A stretch of 35,640 nt of DNA from Candidatus Omnitrophota bacterium (GTDB taxonomy: Bacteria > Omnitrophota > Omnitrophia > Omnitrophales > Aquincolibacteriaceae): assembly GCA_022705945.1 (NCBI GenBank), contig JAKJDL010000004.1:56566-92205 (forward strand). The letters are read 5' to 3'. Within the stretch, counting starts at the first letter, position 1, and every line of letters begins with the position of its first letter. Shown here piece after piece: positions 1 to 8,844 of the stretch. Made by a program: the position numbers and the translations under genes. The notes below the pieces were generated by a model. It saw only the letters and a program-made list of their open reading frames with translations. It did no database searches and had not been told where the DNA came from.

Positions 1-4
1 CCCG

Positions 5-27
5 CCGTTTCGCGCAAAGCGAAACGG
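5..27. repeat. Perfect 9-bp stem hairpin upstream of sufC
   Basis: The arms CCGTTTCGC (5-13) and GCGAAACGG (19-27) are exact inverted repeats around a 5-base loop. No T-run follows, so it is not a standard terminator. It lies in what is probably the sufB-sufC gap, just before the sufC ribosome site (GGGAG at 54-58), and could stabilise or process the transcript. It could also be the end of an upstream coding region that is cut off by the window edge. Confidence 0.5.
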
Positions 28-63
28 ACCGCAGGGAGCCGCAAAATATATTCGGGAGAATTT

Positions 64-816
64 ATGCTACAAATTAAAAATTTGCGCGTCAGTATCGAAG
101 GTAAGGAGATTCTCAAAGGGATCGATCTCGCGGTGAAAGCAGGTGAAGTCCACGCGATCATGGGGCCGAACGGTTCCGGTAAAAGCACGCTGACCCGGGT
201 TCTGGCGGGACATCCGTCCTGTGAGGTCACGGAAGGTTCCGTAACTTACGAAGGGAGAAACCTTCTTGAGTTACCGGTCGAAGAAAGGGCCCGGGCCGGT
301 GTTTTTCTCGCCTTCCAATATCCGATCGATATTCCCGGCGTGAACAATTCTTATTTCCTCCGCTCCGCGTTGAACGAGGTGCGTAAGGCGAGGGGGCTCG
401 AAGAACTCGATGCCATGGATTTTTTGACGATACTCAAATCCGGGATGAAGATCGTCGAGATGAACGAAAGTTTTTTGACGCGTTCCGTCAATGAAGGTTT
501 TTCCGGGGGAGAGAAAAAAAGAAACGAAATTCTGCAGATGGCGGTTTTGGAGCCGAAACTGGCGCTTCTGGATGAGACCGATTCCGGTTTGGATATTGAC
601 GCCCTCCGGGTTGTTTCAAACGGCGTCAACCTGATGCGAAGCCCGGACCGCGCCATGATCCTCGTGACGCATTACCAGCGGCTTTTGAACTATATCACAC
701 CCGATCATGTGCACGTTTTGATGGGGGGGAAGATCGTGCTTTCGGGTGATAAGGACCTGGCGCTTCACCTTGAAGAAAAAGGGTATGAATGGGTTAATCC
801 CGATCGGGCCCAGTGA
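64..816 (+). CDS. sufC: Fe-S cluster assembly ATPase SufC
   Basis: This is the ABC-type ATPase of the cytoplasmic SufBCD scaffold that builds Fe-S clusters. At 250 aa it has the usual SufC length. Walker A is GPNGSGKST (residues 34-42), the Q-loop is in FQYP (about 84-87), the ABC signature is SGGEKKR (147-153), Walker B is LALLDE (166-171), and the switch histidine is H203 in VTHYQR. The spelling SGGEKKRNEI and the DETDSGLD stretch are typical of SufC rather than of transport ATPases. The start is set by GGGAG at 54-58. It is the first gene seen of a suf operon; sufB, its normal partner, is presumably just left of the window. Confidence 0.97.
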   Translation: MLQIKNLRVSIEGKEILKGIDLAVKAGEVHAIMGPNGSGKSTLTRVLAGHPSCEVTEGSVTYEGRNLLELPVEERARAGVFLAFQYPIDIPGVNNSYFLRSALNEVRKARGLEELDAMDFLTILKSGMKIVEMNESFLTRSVNEGFSGGEKKRNEILQMAVLEPKLALLDETDSGLDIDALRVVSNGVNLMRSPDRAMILVTHYQRLLNYITPDHVHVLMGGKIVLSGDKDLALHLEEKGYEWVNPDRAQ

Positions 817-853
817 AATGTTTTTTTAGACAGGGCCAAGGACGAAGAAGACG

Positions 854-2155
854 ATGCCTGACATGACAGAATTACAACCTTATGCGGATGTTTACGGAAA
901 ACTGGCGCCTCTCCGACGCCGGGAAGCGGATTGGCTGCGGGTGATGCGCGATGATGCCATGCGGTCTTTCCTCGATCAGGGGTTTCCGACGGTTCAGGAT
1001 GAAGCGTGGCGCTATACGGATCTGAGAGCTCTTTCGGGGACGAGATTTGTCACCGATCCCGCCGCATCCCGAACGGCATTCGAAAATGAAAAGTCCCTCA
1101 GGCCCGAGCTTGATGTGGATACTTTGTTTTTTGTGAACGGATGGTTCCGCCCGCAGATTTCGGACCAGCCTGCGGGAGTCCGGGTCACCAGCCTTCCGGA
1201 AGCGGGCCATTCCCCAGAGTTTCTGGAAACGATGCGGCATTTCCATCATTTCCCGATGGATTCGCTGCAGGAGCTTAATGTTGCGCTCGGTATGGGGGGT
1301 GTTTTTATTGAAGTGCCCGATCACACGAAACTGAAACGTCCGCTTTATATTATCCACTGGTCGGATTCTCACGGCGGGCTTTGCCAACCCAAGACCGTTC
1401 TCAGGATGGGGAGGGGCGCCAGGGCGACGATCATCGAGGATTTCCGCGGTGCGGAAGGGAAAATGTATTTCACCAACTCCATGACGGAAACCTTTCTTGA
1501 TCGGGGGGCAGCTCTTGAACACTGTAAGCTGCAATCTGAAGATCGTGCCGCTTTCCATGCCGCGGTTTTTAGAGCAATCCAGACCGAAGAAAGTGCGCTG
1601 TCTTCAATCTCGTTGGCGTTCGGAAGCAGGCTGGCGAGACACACCGGGGATGTTCTGTTTTCGGGACCGGGTGCGAAATGCAGTTTAACGGCGCTCTCCG
1701 TTGGAGAAGGCGATCAGGTACTCGATCATGTTACCGGGGTTGATCATGCTTCTCCCGCTTGCGGAAGCGAACAGCTTTTTAAGAATATTCTGGGAGGCAG
1801 CTCACGGGGAATCTACACGGGCCGGGTTCTTGTGCGCCGGGACGCTCAGAAGTCCGACGCGCACCAAACCAACCGGAATCTGCTTTTGAGCGGGATGGCC
1901 AAGGCGGACTCGCGTCCCCAGCTCGAGATTCTCGCGGATGATGTCAAGTGCAGCCACGGGGCGGTGATCGGTCAGCTGGATGAGGATTCGGTCTTTTATC
2001 TCCGGTCCCGGGGGATTGATGAGAAGGTGGCTAGGGGAATTTTGGCCACCGCCTTTGCTGCCGAGATCCTTGAAGGAATCAAACATGACGGACTTAAAGA
2101 AAAAGTCCTCCATAGAATGCGGGAGAAGCTCAAGCGTCTGGGAGAGGAGACATGA
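854..2155 (+). CDS. sufD: Fe-S cluster assembly protein SufD
   Basis: SufD (433 aa) pairs with SufB and SufC in the scaffold complex. The N-terminal region has the family pattern of a helical arm followed by EAWRYTDLR (about residues 50-58). The rest is the repetitive beta-helix core, with the hallmark CSHGA motif near residue 370 followed by FYLRSRGI. The start at 854 is preceded by AAGGA around 837-842; an ATG at 863 is a possible alternative. The stop overlaps the sufS start by 4 bp (ATGA), consistent with translational coupling. SufB and SufD are homologous, but position after sufC and the CSHGAVIGQLDE spelling favour SufD. Confidence 0.95.
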   Translation: MPDMTELQPYADVYGKLAPLRRREADWLRVMRDDAMRSFLDQGFPTVQDEAWRYTDLRALSGTRFVTDPAASRTAFENEKSLRPELDVDTLFFVNGWFRPQISDQPAGVRVTSLPEAGHSPEFLETMRHFHHFPMDSLQELNVALGMGGVFIEVPDHTKLKRPLYIIHWSDSHGGLCQPKTVLRMGRGARATIIEDFRGAEGKMYFTNSMTETFLDRGAALEHCKLQSEDRAAFHAAVFRAIQTEESALSSISLAFGSRLARHTGDVLFSGPGAKCSLTALSVGEGDQVLDHVTGVDHASPACGSEQLFKNILGGSSRGIYTGRVLVRRDAQKSDAHQTNRNLLLSGMAKADSRPQLEILADDVKCSHGAVIGQLDEDSVFYLRSRGIDEKVARGILATAFAAEILEGIKHDGLKEKVLHRMREKLKRLGEET

Positions 2156-3375
2156 GCCCGCTGGATGTCATAAAAATACGCGAAGATTTTCCGGTGCTTC
2201 GCGAGAGGGTTTATGGAAAACCTCTGATCTATCTTGATAATGCGGCGACAACCCAAAAACCAAGAGCGGTAATCGAAACCATCGACCGTTTTTATTCCCG
2301 GGAGAATGCGAACATCCACCGGGGGGTATTTTGTTTGAGTGAAAAAGCGACGCAATGTTATGAGGGGGCCCGTCACAAGGTCAAGGTGTTCCTTGGCGCG
2401 GCGTCGGATAAAGAGATCGTTTTTGTGCGCGGAGCCACGGAAGCGATCAATCTTGTGGCTGCGACCTGGGGGCGCGCGTTCCTGAAAGCCGGCGACGAGG
2501 TTCTGATCACGCATATGGAACATCATTCGAATATTGTTCCCTGGCAGATGCTTCGCGATGAAAAGGGGATCCGCCTCAAAGTTGCTCCCGTGAATGACTC
2601 GGGTGAGCTGATCATGGAAGAATTCAGGAAGCTCCTTACCGGTAAAGTCAGGCTGGTCTCGGTGGTTCACGTTTCAAACGCTCTCGGGACGATCAACCCG
2701 GTTGGCGAGATCATCCGTCTGGCTCATGAACAGGGGGCCAGAGTGCTTGTGGATGGGGCGCAGGCCGTCGCTCACCGGGCCGTAAACGTCCGGGAACTTG
2801 ATGCGGACTTTTATGTGCTGTCAGGGCATAAACTTTTCGCGCCGACGGGCATCGGAGTTCTCTACGGGAAGGAGGAGCTTCTCGAAAAAATGCCTCCGTA
2901 TCAGGGGGGCGGCGATATGATACGTTCCGTCACGTTCGACCAAACAATCTACAACAGGATTCCTTATAAATTCGAGGCAGGGACCCCGCATATTGCCGGT
3001 GTGATCGGACTCGGCGCTGCCGTGGATTATCTCCGCGAAATCGGTCTGGATAAAATCGCCGCCTATGAGCATGAGCTTCTGGAATACGGAACAAAAAAAC
3101 TGATGGAGGTGCCGGGCCTTAGGCTGATCGGGACGGCGGAAAAGAAAGCCGCCGTGCTCTCTTTTGTGCTTGGCGAAGCCCACGCGCATGATATCGGCAC
3201 GATCCTGGACCGCTCGGGGATCGCTATCCGGGCCGGTCATCATTGCGCGATGCCTCTCATGCGGCGTTTTAATGTTCCGGCAACGACAAGGGCCTCGTTT
3301 GCTTTTTATAATACCAAAGAAGAAATCGATCTTTTGGCGGAGGCGCTTCGGGAAGTAACGGAGGTTTTTAAATGA
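2152..3375 (+). CDS. sufS: Cysteine desulfurase SufS
   Basis: This is a PLP-dependent group II cysteine desulfurase (407 aa) that takes sulfur from L-cysteine and passes it to SufU as persulfide. Seen in the protein: YLDNAATTQKP near residues 27-37, THMEHHSN (120-127), the PLP lysine K227 in SGHKLF, and the catalytic cysteine C365 in RAGHHCAMP. The short active-site loop is that of SufS rather than IscS. It overlaps sufD upstream and sufU downstream by 4 bp each, so sulfur donor and acceptor are made together. Confidence 0.97.
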   Translation: MSPLDVIKIREDFPVLRERVYGKPLIYLDNAATTQKPRAVIETIDRFYSRENANIHRGVFCLSEKATQCYEGARHKVKVFLGAASDKEIVFVRGATEAINLVAATWGRAFLKAGDEVLITHMEHHSNIVPWQMLRDEKGIRLKVAPVNDSGELIMEEFRKLLTGKVRLVSVVHVSNALGTINPVGEIIRLAHEQGARVLVDGAQAVAHRAVNVRELDADFYVLSGHKLFAPTGIGVLYGKEELLEKMPPYQGGGDMIRSVTFDQTIYNRIPYKFEAGTPHIAGVIGLGAAVDYLREIGLDKIAAYEHELLEYGTKKLMEVPGLRLIGTAEKKAAVLSFVLGEAHAHDIGTILDRSGIAIRAGHHCAMPLMRRFNVPATTRASFAFYNTKEEIDLLAEALREVTEVFK

Positions 3376-3827
3376 ATCCCGATCTTCAGGACCTCTATCA
3401 GCAAATGATCATGGATCACAACAAGAATCCGAGAAATTTTCGCGTAATGCCTGACGCGACTTCTGTGGCAGAAGGATTTAATCCGCTTTGCGGGGATCAT
3501 CTTCATGTTTATATCAAGATGAAAAACGGCAGGATCGAGGATGTCAGCTTTGAAGGGGATGGTTGCGCCATCTCAAAAGCTTCTGCGTCCATGATGACCG
3601 GGATCTTGAAAGGAAAAACGGGCGGGGAGGCTAAGGCCCTTTTCGAGGAAGTCCGCGCCATGCTTTCCCGGGATGTGAACTCTCCCGTTGATACGGAAAA
3701 GCTGGGGAAGCTGGCGGTGTTTGCCGGGGTTTGTGAGTTTCCGTCCCGCGTCAAGTGCGCGTCGCTGGCTTGGCACACTATGGTCGAGGGGCTTGAGCCG
3801 ACCGGAAAGCAGGTTACTACGGAATAA
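3372..3827 (+). CDS. sufU: Sulfur-transfer protein SufU
   Basis: This 151-aa IscU-fold protein has the SufU signature: C40 and D42 in NPLCGDH, C65 in GDGCAIS, and C129 in RVKCASLAW. An insert of roughly 20 residues precedes the last cysteine, which separates SufU from IscU. In characterised systems SufU binds zinc and accepts persulfide from SufS, rather than acting as the main scaffold. The ATGA overlap with sufS supports that partnership. Confidence 0.95.
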   Translation: MNPDLQDLYQQMIMDHNKNPRNFRVMPDATSVAEGFNPLCGDHLHVYIKMKNGRIEDVSFEGDGCAISKASASMMTGILKGKTGGEAKALFEEVRAMLSRDVNSPVDTEKLGKLAVFAGVCEFPSRVKCASLAWHTMVEGLEPTGKQVTTE

Positions 3828-3840
3828 ATACGGAGAGCGG

Positions 3841-4224
3841 ATGGCGGCCGGCGTTTTTATGTCGAACGCCCGGTTTTTCCGCCGCTTGTGTCGGATGAAT
3901 ATGCGGGAAAAAACCGTTGAAGAAAAGATCTGGGAAGCATTGAGGCTCTGTTTCGATTACGAGATCCCGGTCAATATCGTTGACCTTGGGCTTGTTTACT
4001 CCGTGAAGCTTGCGGACATTCCGGAAGAAGGGAAGGAGGCGGTGATCGCAATGACCTTTACGAGCGCCATGTGTCCCATGGCGGACATCATCAAAAAGGA
4101 TGTGGAGCGGCGTGCCGCTTCAGTCCCCGAGATTAAAAAGGTTACGATCGAGATCGTCTGGGACCCGCCCTGGGACCAGTCGAAAATGTCTGAAGCCGCA
4201 AAACTTCAGCTCGGCCTCCTCTAG
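3841..4224 (+). CDS. sufT: DUF59 / MIP18-family protein, SufT-like
   Basis: A small protein of 127 aa ending the suf operon. It carries the DUF59 core: VNIVDLGLVY, then MCPMAD, then VWDPPWDQSKMSEAAK near the C-terminus. Members found in suf operons (SufT) act in Fe-S cluster maturation or carriage. The frame is open further upstream into sufU, but ATG 3841 is preferred because GGAG lies at 3832-3835; an ATG at 3895 has no ribosome site. Gap to sufU is 13 bp. The function as an Fe-S maturation factor is inferred from context and family. Confidence 0.85.
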   Translation: MAAGVFMSNARFFRRLCRMNMREKTVEEKIWEALRLCFDYEIPVNIVDLGLVYSVKLADIPEEGKEAVIAMTFTSAMCPMADIIKKDVERRAASVPEIKKVTIEIVWDPPWDQSKMSEAAKLQLGLL

Positions 4225-4376
4225 GAACCAGGACGCGTGTTTTTTTTGAAAAACAGCACGGTGGGCCTTATTCTAGGCTTGATATCTGTGAAAAATATGA
4301 TAGAACATAGTGCCTTTGACGGCTGAATCCGCAGCACATAACCCCTTTCAAACCGGCAATTAGAGCGAGGGTCTCT

Positions 4377-4745
4377 ATGGATAAGAAGGAGTTTTACGCG
4401 AAGTCTGAAAAAATCATCAACGAGACTTTTGAGACGGTCAAGAAATACGCGAAGATCGTGGCCGAAAAAACAGGGGAAGCGGCAAGTGTTACCAAGCTTT
4501 TGATTCAAAAAGCGACCCTTGAGCATCAGATTGCGAAAGCTTGCTCTCAGCTGGGAAGTAAGATTTATGACAAAGCTGTCCGGAAGGCCGAGACGTTCAG
4601 CCTGGAGGACAAGGAGTTAAAAACGGTTGTTGATGAGATTCAAAAGCTTGAACAGCAGCACAACGACGTCGAATTGGTTCTTGAGAAAGAACGGAACAAG
4701 CTTAAATCCTCTAAGCCAAGAGCATCTAAAAAATCCAGGGCTTAA
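4377..4745 (+). CDS. Hypothetical coiled-coil protein
   Basis: A 122-aa protein that I do not recognise. It is nearly all charged helix, with no signal peptide or membrane segment. Predicted helical stretches (about 5-35, 40-65, 75-112) have heptad-like spacing of hydrophobic residues, and the tail is Lys/Ser rich and basic. The start has GAGGG at 4367-4371. It stands alone between the suf operon and tRNA-Leu, with about 150 bp upstream where no convincing promoter could be picked. A structural or nucleoid-associated role is possible but not shown. Confidence 0.7.
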   Translation: MDKKEFYAKSEKIINETFETVKKYAKIVAEKTGEAASVTKLLIQKATLEHQIAKACSQLGSKIYDKAVRKAETFSLEDKELKTVVDEIQKLEQQHNDVELVLEKERNKLKSSKPRASKKSRA

Positions 4746-4764
4746 CTGGTCTTAACATTTACAT

Positions 4765-4846
4765 GCGAGCGTGGTGGAACTGGCAGACACACCAGCTTGA
4801 GGGGCTGGCGCCGCAAGGCATGGAGGTTCAAGTCCTCTCGCTCGCA
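4765..4846 (+). tRNA. tRNA-Leu (anticodon GAG)
   Basis: Acceptor arms GCGAGCG (4765-4771) and CGCTCGC (4839-4845) pair fully, with discriminator A at 4846. The anticodon stem CCAGC/GCTGG holds the loop TTGAGGG, giving anticodon GAG (codons CUC/CUU). The variable arm is long, as in all leucine tRNAs, and the T-loop is TTCAAGT. The 3' CCA is not encoded (ATTT follows), so it must be added after transcription. Confidence 0.96.
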
Positions 4847-4883
4847 ATTTCTTCATCAATATCAAATAATTCCGGAGTATTTC

Positions 4884-6257
4884 ATGACGATCCCGCCCCA
4901 TATTTTTCGCGAGTATGATATCCGAGGTAAAGCAGGTAAGGAGCTGACCGAAGAGGTCGCTTTGGCTATCGGCAAGGCCTTCGGTACAACTCTTGTCCGT
5001 GAAGGGAAGACAAAAATTGCGATCGGTCACGACCACCGCTGGAGCGCGGAATTCCTCTACCGCGGGCTTACGGACGGTCTCGTGAGTACGGGGCTCACGG
5101 TGGTTCAGATCGGGCTTGTCCCGACTCCTGTTGTTTATTTTTACGTCGCTACCCGGAATATGGACGCGGGCATTTCTCTTACCGGCTCTCACAACCCTCC
5201 GGATGAAAACGGTTTCAAGTTCCAGCACGCCTCTCGTTCTTTTTACGGTGCCGACATCCAAAAGCTGATGTTTTTGATCGAAAAAAACGATTTTGTGACG
5301 GGGCAGGGGAAGGTCGAAACGCCCGACAACAAGGCGCTTTTGAAGTTTTATGAAGACTATATTGCCGGGATCTTCAAATTTACGAAAAAACTCAAAGTGG
5401 TCATTGATGCCGGTCACGGGATGGCCGCGACCGTGGCGCCGGACCTTATCCGGCGTTTCGGGCATGACTTGACCGTTCTTTACGGAGACCTTGACTCCAA
5501 GATGCCAGATCACCAGGCGGATCCGTCTGTTCCGGAAAATATGCATGACCTCCGGAAGAAAGTTCTCGAACTCAAAGCTGATATCGGAATCGCTTTTGAC
5601 GGCGATGCGGACCGGATCGGTGTTGTGAATGAAAAAGGCGAGATCGTTTACGGGGATAAACTGCTCCTTGTTTACGCGCGAGAACTTCTAAGCCGCAAAC
5701 CCGGGTCTGTTATTATCGGGGATGTCAAAAGTTCCAAGCAGGTTTATGACGGGATCGCGAAAGCGGGAGGGAAACCCCTGATGTGGAAGACGGGTCATTC
5801 CCTGATTAAGGCCAAGATGAAAGAAGTTCACGCCGAAATGGCCGGCGAGATGAGCGGTCATATGTTCTTCAAGGATCGCTGGCTTGGTTTTGATGACGCG
5901 ATCTACGCTGCCTGCCGCATCCTTGAGATCGCGGACAAAGCGAACGCACCTTTTTCCTCGCTTCTTGCCGATGTTCCGCATCTTTTTTCGACTCCGGAGA
6001 TCCGCTTTGATTGCGCCGAAGCCATCAAATTCAAAGTGGTCGCGAAAGCCGTTGAAAATTTCAAAAAGCTTTACAATGTTGTGGATATCGACGGTGCGCG
6101 CGTGGAATTTTCTGACGGATGGGGGCTTGTCCGTGCTTCCAACACGCAGCCGGTGCTTGTGATGCGGTTTGAAGCCGCAACCCAGGCCCGTCTTAATGAG
6201 ATCCGGGATATCATCGAGAACGAAGTCAAGAAAATCACCCAAGAGATGAGCGGATGA
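4884..6257 (+). CDS. manB: Phosphomannomutase / phosphoglucomutase
   Basis: An alpha-D-phosphohexomutase of 457 aa, close to the usual 450-465. It interconverts mannose-6-P and mannose-1-P, and often the glucose pair. The phosphoserine S102 lies in LTGSHNPPDENG, the Mg loop is DGDADR (239-244), and the C-terminal phosphate-binding loop is RASNTQP. The start is ATG 4884 with CGGAG at 4873-4877; the frame extends back through the tRNA, so longer starts are rejected. It overlaps the next gene by 4 bp. Coupling to a GDP-mannose pyrophosphorylase argues that mannose-1-P is the relevant product. Confidence 0.92.
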   Translation: MTIPPHIFREYDIRGKAGKELTEEVALAIGKAFGTTLVREGKTKIAIGHDHRWSAEFLYRGLTDGLVSTGLTVVQIGLVPTPVVYFYVATRNMDAGISLTGSHNPPDENGFKFQHASRSFYGADIQKLMFLIEKNDFVTGQGKVETPDNKALLKFYEDYIAGIFKFTKKLKVVIDAGHGMAATVAPDLIRRFGHDLTVLYGDLDSKMPDHQADPSVPENMHDLRKKVLELKADIGIAFDGDADRIGVVNEKGEIVYGDKLLLVYARELLSRKPGSVIIGDVKSSKQVYDGIAKAGGKPLMWKTGHSLIKAKMKEVHAEMAGEMSGHMFFKDRWLGFDDAIYAACRILEIADKANAPFSSLLADVPHLFSTPEIRFDCAEAIKFKVVAKAVENFKKLYNVVDIDGARVEFSDGWGLVRASNTQPVLVMRFEAATQARLNEIRDIIENEVKKITQEMSG

Positions 6258-7306
6258 ACTGGGCCGTTATCATGGCGGGCGGGAGCGGAACCCGCTTCTG
6301 GCCCGAAAGTCGTCAGCACCTTCCAAAGCAATTCCTCGCCTTATTCGGAAAAAAAACACTTCTCGAACAAACCTTTGACAGGCTCAGGAGGATTGTCCCC
6401 CGGGAAAGGATCATTGTTTTTGTCGCTTGCGATAAAGTGACTTTGACGCGCAAGTTACTCGGTCTTCCGGGTTCCCAGGTAATAGGGGAGCCTGTCGGAA
6501 GAAATACCGCCCCTTGCGCCGTATGGGCCGCATCCCTTGTCATGCGCCGGGACCCTTCAGCCATTCTCGGTATTTTTCCGGCGGACCATTACATCCGTGA
6601 CACAAAAAAATTTCAAAGCGCATTACAAAAAGCCTACCGGTCGGCGGGACAAAAGGGGATGCCCGTGACACTCGGGATCCTTCCGGACGCCCCCCATACG
6701 GGCTATGGTTATCTGGAGATCGGCAGGAAGGCGGGCGGGGGACTTTTTTATCTGAAAAAATTTCACGAAAAACCCGGTCATGCTGCCGCCCGGAGATATT
6801 TCCGGTCAGGAAGATTTCTCTGGAATGCCGGGATTTTTGTCTGGCGCGCGGACTGTCTTCTTGAAACAGCGAGAACATTCTTGCCGGATATATTTAGGGG
6901 AGTGATCCGGATCGCGTCGGGAGGCATGAGTGCGTCCGGGGTCAAAAATATTTTTTCAAAACTGAAAGGTGTTTCGATCGATTACGGACTTATGGAAAAA
7001 ATCCCCGGACACATTTTGACGATTCCTGTTTCCATGGGATGGAATGATGTCGGCGGATGGGCGTCACTCAGAAAACTGCTTGTAAAAACGCACGGCGGCA
7101 ATGTCGCCTCCGGGAAAACCCTTCTTGTTGAGTCATCGGGGAATTTTATAAAATCAGATAAAAAGCTGATTGCTGCGGTTGGTCTCAGAAATCACGTTGT
7201 TATCGAGACCAAGGATGCAATTCTTGTCTGTCCGATGGAAAAGACAGAAGATATCCGGAAGATTACAGCTTCGCTAAAATCCAGAAAACTGAATCGCTTT
7301 TTATAA
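6254..7306 (+). CDS. manC: Mannose-1-phosphate guanylyltransferase
   Basis: Nucleotidyltransferase of 350 aa making GDP-mannose from mannose-1-P and GTP. The N-terminal signature GGSGTRFWPESR (about 9-20) with a lysine shortly after (LPKQF) is typical. Further motifs are HEKP in mid-protein, WNAGIF, and GWNDVGGW. It is the short form, without the fused isomerase domain of bifunctional enzymes. Translation is coupled to manB by the ATGA overlap. GDP-mannose would feed surface glycans, compatible with the glycosyltransferase and deacetylase genes at 19.6-21.4 kb. Confidence 0.93.
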   Translation: MNWAVIMAGGSGTRFWPESRQHLPKQFLALFGKKTLLEQTFDRLRRIVPRERIIVFVACDKVTLTRKLLGLPGSQVIGEPVGRNTAPCAVWAASLVMRRDPSAILGIFPADHYIRDTKKFQSALQKAYRSAGQKGMPVTLGILPDAPHTGYGYLEIGRKAGGGLFYLKKFHEKPGHAAARRYFRSGRFLWNAGIFVWRADCLLETARTFLPDIFRGVIRIASGGMSASGVKNIFSKLKGVSIDYGLMEKIPGHILTIPVSMGWNDVGGWASLRKLLVKTHGGNVASGKTLLVESSGNFIKSDKKLIAAVGLRNHVVIETKDAILVCPMEKTEDIRKITASLKSRKLNRFL

Positions 7307-7322
7307 AAACCGGAGCCTCTCC

Positions 7323-7544
7323 ATGAGAGCAATAAAAGTTTTAACGGTTGTTTTTTTTCTGGCGGCATTACCGGGTTGTGCGGTCAGCCGATGTAAGGGT
7401 GAACAGGGTCCGGGATGCGCGGGAAAATATTCCGCGTCTCCGGCCGTTCCCGTAAGCAGTTGCGGTCCCTGTTCCCAATCTTCAAAAGCGGTCGGCGCGC
7501 CGGCCGGTGAAGAGAGTATAAAATCCTCTCAGTATGTCAAATAG
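7323..7544 (+). CDS. Small Cys-rich lipoprotein
   Basis: 73 aa with a short signal peptide and lipobox ALPGC, so Cys19 would be lipidated. The mature part has five further cysteines in short clusters and is otherwise low complexity (Ala/Ser/Pro/Gly), with no recognised domain. GGAG lies at 7312-7315. It follows manC by 16 bp and probably shares its transcript. It may be a cell-envelope protein; function unknown. Confidence 0.65.
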   Translation: MRAIKVLTVVFFLAALPGCAVSRCKGEQGPGCAGKYSASPAVPVSSCGPCSQSSKAVGAPAGEESIKSSQYVK

Positions 7545-7555
7545 CGGAAATCCTC

Positions 7556-8395
7556 ATGACGGTTCCGGAACCTGGTCTTGATATTATCAAATCGGTGATC
7601 CTCGGTGTTGTGCAGGGGATTACGGAATTCCTTCCGGTTTCGAGCAGCGGCCATTTAGTGCTTTTCCAGACGCTTTTTGGCATGAAGGAATCCATGTTGA
7701 GTTTCGATATCGCGGTTCATGCGGGGACACTGCTTGCGGTCCTGATCTATTTTCGGAAAGATCTTTTCGTGATTCTGGCGGATTTCGGAAAATTTTTCCT
7801 CCCTTGTGTTTGCGCCCGGGGAAAACCGGGCCCTCAAAAACTCTGGTTTTATATCTTTCTGACGCTGGTCCCTACGGGCATGGCCGCGGTTCTTTTCAAA
7901 AGCAAGATAGAAGCGGCGTTTTCCGATCTCGGTCTGGTAGCGGTTGCCTGGCTCGTCATGGGATGCGTTTTGATCTTGAGCCGCCGGTTTCAGGATGGGC
8001 GTCTTGAAATGACAGGAATGGGGTGGTTGCGTGCGGTGGGGGTCGGAACCGCGCAAGCGGTGGCATTACTCCCGGGCATTTCAAGGTCGGGAAGTACGAT
8101 TTTGGGCGGAATGGTGTGCGGCCTCAGGCGCGAAGACGCGGCCAAATTCTCATTCCTGATTTCAATACCGGCAATTCTGGCGGCCATCGTGATGGATCTC
8201 AAGGATGGCGGTTTGAGCTATTTCACCAGCCATGCGGCAGAAACTGTTTTTGGTTTTCTGGCCGCTTTTATTTCGGGTTATGTGGTGATCCGTTGGTTTA
8301 TGGGCGTGATCCAAAAAGGAAAGTTGTTCATCTTCGGATATTATTGTCTCGCGGTCGGCCTTCTTTCCCTCGTTCTCGTCAAATACATCCTCTGA
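7556..8395 (+). CDS. uppP: Undecaprenyl-diphosphatase UppP (BacA)
   Basis: Integral membrane phosphatase of 279 aa that recycles undecaprenyl pyrophosphate for peptidoglycan and surface glycan synthesis. The two catalytic motifs are clear: QGITEFLPVSSSGH near the N-terminus and LLPGISRSGSTI in the second half. Six to eight hydrophobic segments can be seen. It lies 11 bp after the small lipoprotein gene. The ribosome site is weak (CGGAAA at 7545-7550). Confidence 0.95.
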   Translation: MTVPEPGLDIIKSVILGVVQGITEFLPVSSSGHLVLFQTLFGMKESMLSFDIAVHAGTLLAVLIYFRKDLFVILADFGKFFLPCVCARGKPGPQKLWFYIFLTLVPTGMAAVLFKSKIEAAFSDLGLVAVAWLVMGCVLILSRRFQDGRLEMTGMGWLRAVGVGTAQAVALLPGISRSGSTILGGMVCGLRREDAAKFSFLISIPAILAAIVMDLKDGGLSYFTSHAAETVFGFLAAFISGYVVIRWFMGVIQKGKLFIFGYYCLAVGLLSLVLVKYIL

Positions 8396-8844
8396 TCTCA
8401 TGATTCTTCCGGGGATAACTTGGGGGCAAGGAAAGGGCAAAGCCGTTCGTAACCGACACCCATGGATTTCCCCCGGCGCCGTTGACCGGATTGATTCCGG
8501 ACTCTCCGAAGGGGATTCTGCCGCCGGGGAAAAAGTTCTGAATCGATTTACCCATACCGAAAGAATCGATCCGGAAGGATTGCTTTTTATGTTTTCCCGT
8601 CCGGGGCATATTCCGGCGGAACTTTTTCAGAAGATTGTTTTCGGCGCGGCCGAGGATATCGGGCGTGATGTGCGGATTCCGGAGAAAATCGGACAGCCGT
8701 TCGATCATCCCATCAATATCCGTCATCCCGAAGACGAGTGTTTCGAAGGGCTTCTTTCTGAAATCGCACGAGGGCGGAAACAAAACGCAGGTTGTGGCAG
8801 GGAGCATTTGCCGCGCCGGATGCTTTGGAGGCAACGTAAACGGA
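8396..8844. other. 450-bp stretch without an assignable gene; possible decayed RlmI-like 5' end
   Basis: Several overlapping frames are open on both strands here, and none gives a recognisable full protein. One + frame (ATG 8400 to 8852) contains KAVRNRHPWISPGAVDRI followed by SEGD near its start. This resembles the N-terminal PUA segment of RlmI-type 23S rRNA cytosine methyltransferases (RxxHPWxFSGxI...GD), but the similarity stops there and no methyltransferase domain follows. A - strand frame (8834-8379) is equally open and equally unassigned. I treat this as possible relic sequence, not as a gene. Confidence 0.25.

Noticed and set aside
872..1558. Long open frame on the - strand inside sufD (228 aa)
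   Set aside because: It is the antisense shadow of a clear sufD gene. The protein is rich in Arg/Pro/His with no motif.
1996..2670. - strand frame across sufD-sufS (224 aa)
   Set aside because: Shadow of two well-defined genes; no ribosome site or family resemblance.
4279..4301. TTGATA ... TATGAT as promoter of the coiled-coil gene
   Set aside because: Spacing is only 11 bases, too short for a standard promoter.
8379..8834. - strand frame of 151 aa in the gap before the aldolase gene
   Set aside because: No family resemblance and no better supported than the + frame; left as unassigned sequence.
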